Shown here: in pieces, positions 14,008 through 20,791 of the stretch
How positions within the stretch are numbered: the stretch's first letter is position 1
Layout of the letters: each line of letters starts with the position of its first letter
NCBI GenBank assembly: GCA_002389055.1
Contig: DGNT01000209.1
Coordinates: 1 to 23,278 of the forward strand
Reading direction: 5' to 3'
DNA length: 23,278 nucleotides
Source: Alcanivorax sp. UBA4485
Lineage (GTDB): Bacteria; Pseudomonadota; Gammaproteobacteria; Pseudomonadales; Alcanivoracaceae
Notes under the pieces: model-generated
Databases searched by the model: none
Told to the model about the DNA's origin: nothing
What the model saw: only the letters and a program-made list of their open reading frames with translations
Position numbers and translations under genes: made by a program

Positions 14008-16398
14008 ATGCAGGGAGCTTCATGGTTGGCGGGGCTCTGCTTTCTTCTTTTCGCGGGCACAGTGCAGGCTCTGGAATTGGGGAAGCAGCGCTCTGATTAT
14101 CAGGCGTCACCGGACCTGCGCTGGCTGGAAGCGGCGCCCGGTGAACTGTCGCCCGAGCAGGCCCTGGAAGCATTGCGCAGCGGCAAGGGCCAGCGGCTGG
14201 GCAGCCGTTATCCGGCGATGGGGTTTCGGGAACAGGACCAGTGGTTCCTGCTAAGCCTGGACAACCAGTCCGACACCGGGCTCTGGTACCTGCGCGCCGG
14301 GCGGCCGCATCTGGATTATCTGGACCTGTATATCTATGACGCCGCGGGCACCCTGCTGCGCCACCAACGCAGCGGCGACCGGGTGCCCTTCGCGGAACGC
14401 CCCTTCCCTCATCACCAACTGGTTTTTCCGCTCGCCATTCCCCAGCAGGCGCAATGGTCGGTTCTGTTCCGGGCCCGTGGCGACAACGTGATCGATTTTC
14501 CCTTGTCGATTCGCGCCCCGGACGAATTCAACCAGCATGACGGCTACCTGAAGCTCAGCTACGGCTTTTATTTCGGCTCGGTACTGATCATGTGCCTGTT
14601 CAATTTGCTGATTTTTTTCTCCATCCGCGAGCCCAGTTATCTGCTTTATGTCCTCTATTTGGGCTTTTTCGGTTTGAACCTTTTCGCCCGCGAGGGGCTC
14701 GCCTATCAGTGGCTCTGGCCCGGCGCCAGCGAATGGAACCATCGCAGTTTGCCGGTACTGAATTTACTGACGCTGGCCTTTTCGATGTTTTTTTCCTGCT
14801 CGTTCCTGGAGCTCAAAAAAGCGGCCCCGGGGCTGAACCGCGTTCTCATGCTGGTGGGCCTGGCACTGATCGCGCTGGCCCCTTTCACCCTGCTCAACTT
14901 CACGTTTTTTATTCAGTTTTCTTCGGCGATTATTTTCCCCTGGCCGTTCATCGCCATCGCCCTGGCGATCTGGTCGATCCGCCAGGGTTACCAGCCGGCG
15001 CGCTTCTTCTTGCTGGCGTTCACCGCCGTGGGCCTGGCCTCGGTGATCTATATTCTAAAAACCTTCAACCTGATCGGCGGCAGCTGGTTGATCGAAAACG
15101 CGCTGCAGCTGGGCACCGTGACCGAGGCGCTGTTACTCTCCTTCGCGCTGGCCCACCGCATGACCACCCTGAAGTCGGAGAACGAGCGCATCCACAAGGA
15201 GGCCCAGGAAGCGCTGGAACGCCGCGTCGAGGAACGCACCCATGAACTGAACACGGCCCTCAGCGCCCGCAGCGAGTTCCTCGCGGTTATGAGCCATGAA
15301 ATCCGCACGCCGCTCAACGGCATTATCGGCACCGTGGATATGTTGCGGGATTCAGATCTGGACGAGGCGCAGCGGCGCCAGCTGCATGTGATTGAGCAGT
15401 CCGGCAACACCTTGCTGGATTTGATCAATGACGTGCTGGACTACTCCCGGCTGGACGCAGGCAAGATGCCCATCGAGCAGACCGGGCTGGATCTGCCGGC
15501 GCTGATCGGCGAATGCGTGGCGCTGTTCGAGCACCGCGCCCGCCTCAACGCCAACGCCCTGAGCGAGAACCTGGACCCGGATCTCGGTGAGTATTGCGTC
15601 GGCGATCCGGTGCGGCTGCGCCAGATCCTGGTCAACCTGATCAGCAACGCGGTCAAATTCACCGAGAACGGCCGCATCCAGGTCTCCGCGCGGCGGGACG
15701 AGGCCAACCGGGACTATGTCCTGTTCGAAATCACCGACACCGGCATCGGCATTCCCGCCGACCAGCAGTCGCGGTTGTTCGACTATTTCCACCAGGGCGA
15801 TCAGACCAGCCGGCGCCGCTACGGCGGCACCGGCCTGGGGCTGGCGATCTGCCGGCAGCTGGCGGAAATCATGGGCGGTGAGATCGGCTTCCAGAGCAGC
15901 GAGGCGGGCGGCTCTTGTTTCTGGGTGCGGCTACCGCTTCCCGCCGGCAAGGCCCAGGCGGAGGCCGCGGTGCCGGAGCAGGAACGCCCCGCCAGCGTGG
16001 TCGGTGCCCGGCTGCTGATTGTCGACGACAACCACATCAACCTGCTGGTGGCCGAAGGGCTGTGCCGCAAGCTCGGCCACCAGTGCGAAACCGCGGAAAG
16101 CGGCGCCGAGGCGCTGGCGGTATTACTGTCGCGGCCGGCGCAGTTCGATCTTATTCTGATGGATTGCGAGATGCCGGACATGGACGGCTTCGAAACCACC
16201 CGCGCGATTCAGGGCCTGCAGCGTCAGGGCCGTCTGCCGGTGATCCCGGTGATCGCCCTGACCGCCCACGCGGTGCCGGACAAGATCGCCGCCTGCCACG
16301 ACGCCGGCATGATCGGGCATATCGCCAAGCCGGTGAACCTGCGCCGCCTGGACGAGGCCCTCAGCGGTGCATTGAGGGGCATGGCGAACAGCCGCTAG
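14008..16398 (+). CDS. 7TMR-DISM hybrid sensor histidine kinase/response regulator
   Basis: The 796-residue membrane sensor has, in order: signal peptide (about 1-22); periplasmic 7TMR-DISMED2 sensor (about 30-170); seven-helix membrane domain (about 180-385); short coiled coil (about 388-420); HisKA with SHEIRTPLNG and phospho-acceptor His430; HATPase with NLISNAVK (543-550), DTGIGIP (577-583) and GGTGLGLAI (606-614); and a C-terminal receiver with the acidic pair D673/D674, phospho-acceptor D719, T752 and K774. DISMED2 is a jelly-roll fold related to carbohydrate-binding modules; the ligand is unknown. There is no Hpt domain, so phosphorelay must continue through a separate Hpt protein. The ATG at 14008 follows CGGGGA; a TTG at 13990 is less likely. 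Confidence 0.93.
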   Translation: MQGASWLAGLCFLLFAGTVQALELGKQRSDYQASPDLRWLEAAPGELSPEQALEALRSGKGQRLGSRYPAMGFREQDQWFLLSLDNQSDTGLWYLRAGRPHLDYLDLYIYDAAGTLLRHQRSGDRVPFAERPFPHHQLVFPLAIPQQAQWSVLFRARGDNVIDFPLSIRAPDEFNQHDGYLKLSYGFYFGSVLIMCLFNLLIFFSIREPSYLLYVLYLGFFGLNLFAREGLAYQWLWPGASEWNHRSLPVLNLLTLAFSMFFSCSFLELKKAAPGLNRVLMLVGLALIALAPFTLLNFTFFIQFSSAIIFPWPFIAIALAIWSIRQGYQPARFFLLAFTAVGLASVIYILKTFNLIGGSWLIENALQLGTVTEALLLSFALAHRMTTLKSENERIHKEAQEALERRVEERTHELNTALSARSEFLAVMSHEIRTPLNGIIGTVDMLRDSDLDEAQRRQLHVIEQSGNTLLDLINDVLDYSRLDAGKMPIEQTGLDLPALIGECVALFEHRARLNANALSENLDPDLGEYCVGDPVRLRQILVNLISNAVKFTENGRIQVSARRDEANRDYVLFEITDTGIGIPADQQSRLFDYFHQGDQTSRRRYGGTGLGLAICRQLAEIMGGEIGFQSSEAGGSCFWVRLPLPAGKAQAEAAVPEQERPASVVGARLLIVDDNHINLLVAEGLCRKLGHQCETAESGAEALAVLLSRPAQFDLILMDCEMPDMDGFETTRAIQGLQRQGRLPVIPVIALTAHAVPDKIAACHDAGMIGHIAKPVNLRRLDEALSGALRGMANSR

Positions 16399-17735
16399 AC
16401 GCTTTTCAGCAGATAGTCGGTGAAGCGGCTCAGGTCATTGAGCGAGGCGCAGCGCCGCGCGGCGCGGCAATAGGGTTGGTAGCGGGCCATGATGGCATCG
16501 CCGCTGTTCCAGCGCGAAGGCGGCTCCGGATTCAGCCAGAACACCTGTTTGGCACGGCGCGACACCTCAGCCAGATGCTGCTCACCGGCGGGGAGATCGT
16601 TGTTACGCGCATCGCCCAGAATGATCACGGTGGTGTGGCGGTCGATCTCGGACCCGCACAGCGCCACGAATTCCTCGAACATGGTGCCGTAGTCGGTGCC
16701 GCTGCCGGACACCCGGTCGAGAATCCGGCCCACCGCCACGTCCGGCGGATAGCGGTCGAAATCATCGGTGACCTCGTCGAAGCGGGCGGCGAACGCAAAG
16801 CTGCGCACCCGCGGCAGCACATCGGTCATCGCGTAGAGGAACTGCAACAGAAACCGGGCGGCGTCCCGCACCGAGCTGGAGACATCGCAGATCACCAGCA
16901 CCTTGGATTTGAGCCGGCGCTTCTGGCGCCAGTGCAGCTGCACCGGCACGGCGTTATAGCGCAGGCTGGACGCCAGGGTGCGGCGCGCATCCAGGGTGCC
17001 GCGCTTGGCTTTTTTCTGGCGCCGCTGATGGAGGCTGGCGAGCCGGCGCGCCATGCGCCGCACCAGGGTCTGCACCTGTTTGAACTCACGCAGATCGCGG
17101 AACGGGGCCGCGCGCATGGTGTGTTCGCGCAGGGCGCGTCCATGGGCGCGCCCGTGCAAATTGAACTGCCGCCGCACATGGCGCACCGCCAGCTCGCGAA
17201 CCTGCTGGCGCCACTCACGCAGCTCGCCGGCACGGCGCTGGTCGGCACCGCGCGGTGAAGCGTCCAGCCGCAGGATCTCATCGTCCACCGCGCCCATGCC
17301 CATGTTCATCAACAGCCGGCGGGCGTAAAGACCCTGCTGGGTGATCACCTGCATATCGGTGAAGTCCATCTCGCCGGCGTTGCGTGCCAGGGTCTGCTCC
17401 AGCTGCCCCGCGTCCTGCGCCACCAGCTCCGCGGCCTGCTCGGACAGGCCCTGCCCTTCCTGGGGCGAGAGCGGTTCGCCGGCCTCGTCCTGATCGCCGG
17501 CGTCCTCGTCCTCGGCGGATTCAAACTGGAAAAACGCCTCGAAACAGGCGTCGAAGTCCGGGCGCTCCTGCTGGCTTTTCACCAGGGTGAGCGCCAGGGT
17601 CTCGCGGAACTGGTCGCGGGGGTGGTAGCCGATCAGGGCGGCGGCGCGGAACGCTTCTTCCGCCTCCGTGGGCGAAACGCGCACGCCCGCGCCGCGCAGG
17701 GCGCGGACGAACTCATGCAAACGGCGGTCGGCCAT
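16395..17735 (-). CDS. VWA-domain protein, CoxE-like
   Basis: The 446-residue cytoplasmic protein has a charged N-terminal half with an acidic insert (about 72-90). A C-terminal von Willebrand A domain carries an intact metal site: D284-x-S286-x-S288 (DVSSSV), T347 (SGSGTDYG) and D375 (LGDARNN). Such proteins work with a MoxR-type AAA+ ATPase as metal-insertion or protein-maturation chaperones; CoxE/CoxD of carbon monoxide dehydrogenase is the classic pair. The partner ATPase lies nine bases upstream on the same strand, so they form an operon. The stop codon interlocks with that of the convergent kinase gene in the tetranucleotide CTAG (16395-16398). No dehydrogenase client is visible in the window. 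Confidence 0.9.
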   Translation of the reverse strand: MADRRLHEFVRALRGAGVRVSPTEAEEAFRAAALIGYHPRDQFRETLALTLVKSQQERPDFDACFEAFFQFESAEDEDAGDQDEAGEPLSPQEGQGLSEQAAELVAQDAGQLEQTLARNAGEMDFTDMQVITQQGLYARRLLMNMGMGAVDDEILRLDASPRGADQRRAGELREWRQQVRELAVRHVRRQFNLHGRAHGRALREHTMRAAPFRDLREFKQVQTLVRRMARRLASLHQRRQKKAKRGTLDARRTLASSLRYNAVPVQLHWRQKRRLKSKVLVICDVSSSVRDAARFLLQFLYAMTDVLPRVRSFAFAARFDEVTDDFDRYPPDVAVGRILDRVSGSGTDYGTMFEEFVALCGSEIDRHTTVIILGDARNNDLPAGEQHLAEVSRRAKQVFWLNPEPPSRWNSGDAIMARYQPYCRAARRCASLNDLSRFTDYLLKSV

Positions 17736-17744
17736 GGTGGCGCC

Positions 17745-18674
17745 TCAGGCGGAACGGGGTTTACGGAACCAGTGCGGCAGCAGGTCGCGGGCCAGCGCCA
17801 CGTCCTGCTCGTTCTTGAGCACCAGCGCCAGGGTCTGCTCCACCAGCTCCGGCTCAAGGGTGTCCGCGTGCAGCAGCACCAGGGCGCGCGCCCAGTCCAG
17901 GGTTTCCGAGATCGCCGGCAGCTTCTTCATGTCCTGCTCGCGCAGGTGCTGGATAAACGCCACCAGCTGATCGCGCAGCTGCTCGCCCAGCTCCGGCACG
18001 CGCTCGGCCAGAATGCGGCGCTCCAGGGCGGCGTCGGGATAGGGAATATAGAGATGCAGACAGCGCCGCTTGAGCGCGTCGGAGAGCTCCCGCTGGTCGT
18101 TACTGGTGAGGAACACCAGCGGCTGATGCCGGGCCTTCACGGTGCCCATCTCCGGGATCGAAATCTGGAAATCGGAAAGCAGCTCGAGCAGAAAGGCTTC
18201 GAATTCCTGATCCGCCTTGTCGATCTCATCGATCAACAGCACCACGGGTTCGTCGGCGCGCAGGGCGCGCAGCAGCGGCCGCGGCTCGAGGAAGGTGTCG
18301 CTGTAGAAGGCATCGCCGAGATCGCCGAGCCGTTCCATGCTCTGCTCGAGGCTGTCGGTGTCCGCCAGCATCCCGCTGAGCTTGTCACGCAGCAACTGGG
18401 TGTAGAGCAGCTGCTTGCCGTACTTCCACTCGTACAGCGCGCGGCTTTCGTCCAGGCCTTCGTAGCACTGCAGGCGGATCAGCGGCGCTTCCAGGAAGGC
18501 GGAGGCGGCTTTCGCCAGTTCCGTCTTGCCCACTCCGGGCGGGCCCTCCACCAGCACCGGCTTGTGCAGCTGCGCCGCCAGATAGACCGCCAGGGCGGTG
18601 CGCTGGTCGCAGATGTAGCCTTGCCCTGCGAAGCTGGCAATAACGTCGTCGAGGGAATCGATTCGGGTTTTCAT
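17745..18674 (-). CDS. MoxR-family AAA+ ATPase
   Basis: The 309-residue ATPase has Walker A GPPGVGKT (44-51), Walker B VVLLIDEID (144-152), sensor 1 in FLTSNDQREL (Asn192), arginine-finger candidates in LKRRC (203-204) and a C-terminal lid domain. MoxR ATPases remodel client enzymes together with VWA-domain proteins. This one is immediately upstream of, and probably cotranscribed with, the CoxE-like VWA gene. The sequence resembles the CoxD/MoxR branch. It lies 33 bases after the ABM-domain gene on the same strand, so it may share that transcript. Confidence 0.92.
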   Translation of the reverse strand: MKTRIDSLDDVIASFAGQGYICDQRTALAVYLAAQLHKPVLVEGPPGVGKTELAKAASAFLEAPLIRLQCYEGLDESRALYEWKYGKQLLYTQLLRDKLSGMLADTDSLEQSMERLGDLGDAFYSDTFLEPRPLLRALRADEPVVLLIDEIDKADQEFEAFLLELLSDFQISIPEMGTVKARHQPLVFLTSNDQRELSDALKRRCLHLYIPYPDAALERRILAERVPELGEQLRDQLVAFIQHLREQDMKKLPAISETLDWARALVLLHADTLEPELVEQTLALVLKNEQDVALARDLLPHWFRKPRSA

Positions 18675-18707
18675 GATGGGTCAGGCTCCCGGCCGCCGGC
18701 GCCCGGC

Positions 18708-19058
18708 TCAGTGCAGGGTGGTGCCTTCGGCCACTTCCACGGCGGGCGGTTCCACCACCGGCTCGCCGTCTTCGTCGGTAACGTCAAAGCGCATGGAATG
18801 CACTTCGCCGTCTATCATGTCGGGAATCCGGTCCAGGAAAGCGTCCAGGTGATCGGAATCGAAGTGACGCTCCAGATCGTCCAGGGTCTGCCATTGCTGC
18901 CACAGCATGATCACCCTGGGGGTGTCCGCCTTGACGTACACCTCGTAGGACACACAGCCATGTTCAGCGCGGGCCTGGGTGGCCAGCTCCTGGGCCAGTG
19001 CCACGGCGCTGTCGCGCAGCGTATCACGGACCGGAATCACACCTTTTACGATGACCAT
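18708..19058 (-). CDS. ABM-domain (antibiotic biosynthesis monooxygenase-like) protein
   Basis: The 116-residue protein has a ferredoxin-like ABM fold: MVIVKGVIPVRD, the helix LRDSAVALAQELATQARAE, GCVSYEVYVKAD, VIMLWQQWQTLDDLERHF and SDHLDAFLDRIPDMI. Family members (YgiN-like) are small quinone- or heme-related oxygenases or stress proteins; the activity is unknown. The tail after about 95 is acidic and proline-containing. The ATG at 19058 starts the conserved fold; the open frame further upstream overlaps the nitroreductase gene and is unlike the family. A TATACT -10 box lies upstream, so it may have its own promoter even though it follows nitroreductase. Confidence 0.85.
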   Translation of the reverse strand: MVIVKGVIPVRDTLRDSAVALAQELATQARAEHGCVSYEVYVKADTPRVIMLWQQWQTLDDLERHFDSDHLDAFLDRIPDMIDGEVHSMRFDVTDEDGEPVVEPPAVEVAEGTTLH

Positions 19059-19088
19059 ATTGCCCCGGGGGTAGGAAAATAGCCGACC

Positions 19089-19094
19089 AGTATA
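19089..19094 (-). promoter_or_regulatory. Candidate -10 box before the ABM gene
   Basis: TATACT on the minus strand (complement of 19089-19094) matches five of six consensus bases and lies 30 bases before the ABM ATG. No good -35 is visible at 16-18 bases. Confidence 0.4.
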
Positions 19095-19140
19095 ACACGA
19101 ACGGCCCTCTTCCTCACCCCGGGGCGCGGCCGGACAGCGC

Positions 19141-19827
19141 CTAGAGCGCCGTCTTGAAGGCCACCGAATCCGCCAGCGGGGCCCGCCCCACGCGGGTCCG
19201 GTTGGCCGCCACGTCCGGATCCTCATAGCCGAAACTGATGCCCACCAGGATGGCGGTGGACGCCGGCTCGCCGAAGATCTCGCGCACGTCATTGGGGAAG
19301 TAGCGCATGCTGCCCTGGGCGCAGGATCCGACGCCGTAAGCGGTCATCGCCAGCATCAGGGACTGGATGTACATGCCCACGTCCAGCGCCACGGTGGGGC
19401 CGAATTCCCGCTCCATGCCGATAAACACCACATGGGGCGCGTCGAACAGCTCGAAGTTTCGCAATTGCGCGCGCATGCGGCCGGGTTTGTCGTCCCGGGC
19501 GATGCCCATGTTGTTGTACAGCTCCACCGCGCAGTCCACCTGCCGTTGCCGATAGACCCCGCTGAATTTGCCGGCGTTGGGCTCGAAGTCCGGCTCCATG
19601 GGCACGCCGGCGGTGACTTTCTCCACCATCCGGCGGCGCAATTCGTCGCGCACCTCGCCGGAGGCCACGAACACCTTCCAGGGCTGGATATTGCAGTTGG
19701 AGGGCGCCAGCTGGGCGAGTTCGAAGATTGCCTTAAGGGTTTCTTCCGGCACCGGCTTATCCAGGAAGCCGCGCACTGAGCGACGCGAACGGAGGGCGTC
19801 GGCCAGGGACTGGGTTTCAGCGCTCAT
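19141..19827 (-). CDS. Nitroreductase-family FMN oxidoreductase
   Basis: The 228-residue flavoprotein has the FMN-contact motifs RRSVRGF (15-21) and APSNCNIQPW (41-50). Its middle segment includes DVGMYIQSLMLAMTAYGVGS, and GSCAQGS (167-173) follows. Its C-terminal half is typical of NAD(P)H-dependent nitroreductases that reduce nitroaromatics or quinones. The physiological substrate is not predictable. AAGGTAGG precedes the ATG. It lies 70 bases downstream of the TetR gene on the same strand and 82 bases upstream of the ABM gene. Confidence 0.9.
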   Translation of the reverse strand: MSAETQSLADALRSRRSVRGFLDKPVPEETLKAIFELAQLAPSNCNIQPWKVFVASGEVRDELRRRMVEKVTAGVPMEPDFEPNAGKFSGVYRQRQVDCAVELYNNMGIARDDKPGRMRAQLRNFELFDAPHVVFIGMEREFGPTVALDVGMYIQSLMLAMTAYGVGSCAQGSMRYFPNDVREIFGEPASTAILVGISFGYEDPDVAANRTRVGRAPLADSVAFKTAL

Positions 19828-19897
19828 GAACCTACCTTCTAATTATGGAATAGCGTTCCATCCTAGCGCCTGACGTCGGGGATTTCGATCCTTGCGG

Positions 19898-20530
19898 CTA
19901 CAAACGGTCCCCGGCGGCCCAGCAACGCCCGCCCAGGGCAATGATCTCCACCTGATCACCGGCGTTCTCGGCCAGCTCGCGCCGCCGCGCCGGCGACACA
20001 TCCAGCATGGCGATGCCGAGGCCGAACATCACCGCGATGGCCGCCTCCGCCTCGCGCTGGGCGGGCACCGGCGGGCGGTCCTGGGCGGCCACCGCCTCGC
20101 GCACGTCCTCGGCGAGCTCGTTGACCATCAGCTGCAGCTCGCCGTGGATGCGCCGGCGATAACTGGATCGCCGCCCCAGGCGCTGCTGCACCAGAAGGCG
20201 GAACTCATTTTCATAGTCCTGTTGAAAGCGCACGAAGCGCGCCACCAGTTCCCGCACCGCGCGCGCCGCGCCCACTTCGATCATGCTGCGCCGCCCCGCC
20301 GCCATGGAGGAGCGCAGGTGGAAACAGGCCCGGTCGATCAGCGCCAGGCCCAGGGCCTCCATATCCGGAAAATGGTTGTACAGGGAGGTGGCGGCCAGCC
20401 CCGCCTCGCGGGCCACCTCGCGCAGCCCCAGACTGTCCAGGCCGCGCCCGTCGGCCATCAAACGGCCGGCGGCGTCCAGGATCCGCTCGCGGGTCTGCTT
20501 TTTTTGTTGCTGCCGGGCACCTTCGCTCAT
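19898..20530 (-). CDS. TetR-family regulator, FabR/DesT-like
   Basis: The 210-residue regulator starts MSEGARQQQKKQTRERILDA. Its helix-turn-helix (about 36-56) is LREVAREAGLAATSLYNHF, and downstream it has LGLALIDRACFHLRSSM, EFRLLVQQRLG and a long C-terminal helix bundle. I recognise strong likeness to E. coli FabR and Pseudomonas DesT, which sense acyl-CoA or acyl-ACP saturation and repress unsaturated fatty-acid genes. The start is the ATG at 20530; an upstream frame to 20581 would run over an operator-like site. It is divergent from the acyl-CoA reductase, its likely target, and related sites lie near both promoters, suggesting autoregulation. Confidence 0.87.
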   Translation of the reverse strand: MSEGARQQQKKQTRERILDAAGRLMADGRGLDSLGLREVAREAGLAATSLYNHFPDMEALGLALIDRACFHLRSSMAAGRRSMIEVGAARAVRELVARFVRFQQDYENEFRLLVQQRLGRRSSYRRRIHGELQLMVNELAEDVREAVAAQDRPPVPAQREAEAAIAVMFGLGIAMLDVSPARRRELAENAGDQVEIIALGGRCWAAGDRL

Positions 20531-20534
20531 TTCA

Positions 20535-20550
20535 CGAACACTCGTTAGTT
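20535..20550. promoter_or_regulatory. TetR operator-like site 1 (near the regulator start)
   Basis: CGAACACTCGTTAGTT differs from site 2 (20639-20654) at one of 16 bases. It sits just before the regulator start codon, downstream of a TATATG -10-like hexamer (complement of 20562-20567), a position suited to autorepression. Confidence 0.55.
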
Positions 20551-20597
20551 CAGAGGCCTTGCATATAGCCACAGAAAACAACCCCAGCGCAAGCGAT

Positions 20598-20610
20598 CAA
20601 AAACCGTTTG
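20598..20610. promoter_or_regulatory. Near-match PsrA-type box at the acyl-CoA reductase promoter
   Basis: CAAAA-ACC-GTTTG matches the known Pseudomonas PsrA motif (C/G)AAAC-N2-4-GTTTG(C/G) except for one base. It overlaps the -35 box of the reductase promoter. Confidence 0.35.
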
Positions 20611-20625
20611 ACTAACAACTGTTCA
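20610..20625. promoter_or_regulatory. TetR operator-like site 3 (inverted, in promoter spacer)
   Basis: GACTAACAACTGTTCA matches the reverse complement of site 2 at 13 of 16 bases. Like site 2 it has AACA/TGTT arms around two bases. Confidence 0.45.
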
Positions 20626-20633
20626 TAGAACAG
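20619..20633. promoter_or_regulatory. Perfect palindrome in the acyl-CoA reductase promoter
   Basis: CTGTTC-ATA-GAACAG is a perfect 6-bp inverted repeat with a 3-base centre. It overlaps site 3 and the -10 box, a typical position for a repressor operator. Confidence 0.5.
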
Positions 20634-20638
20634 AATGC

Positions 20639-20654
20639 CGAACACTTGTTAGTT
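20639..20654. promoter_or_regulatory. TetR operator-like site 2 (near transcription start)
   Basis: CGAACACTTGTTAGTT lies directly after the -10 box and repeats site 1 in the same orientation with one mismatch, 104 bases away. The core AACA-CT-TGTT is palindromic. Confidence 0.55.
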
Positions 20655-20791
20655 GTAACGGGCAAAAAAGGGCGTCAACACTGGCCCTTTAGGCGTAGGC
20701 GGCGCATTATCAAACGGTCGCCATATTCAAGAACAATACCCGGTGCCGGCTCGGCCGTGGCCACCAGAGATGACAGCAAAGGGGTTTTCGC

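Larger units (their letters stand above)
20608..20636 (+). promoter_or_regulatory. Candidate promoter of the acyl-CoA reductase gene
   Basis: TTGACT (20608-20613, five of six) and CAGAAT (20631-20636, four of six) are exactly 17 bases apart. Operator-like sites lie in the spacer and right after the -10. The leader would be about 150 bases. Confidence 0.55.

Noticed and set aside
20531..20581. Longer start for the TetR regulator
   Set aside because: The extra 17 residues precede the conserved N terminus, and the DNA there carries an operator-like site.
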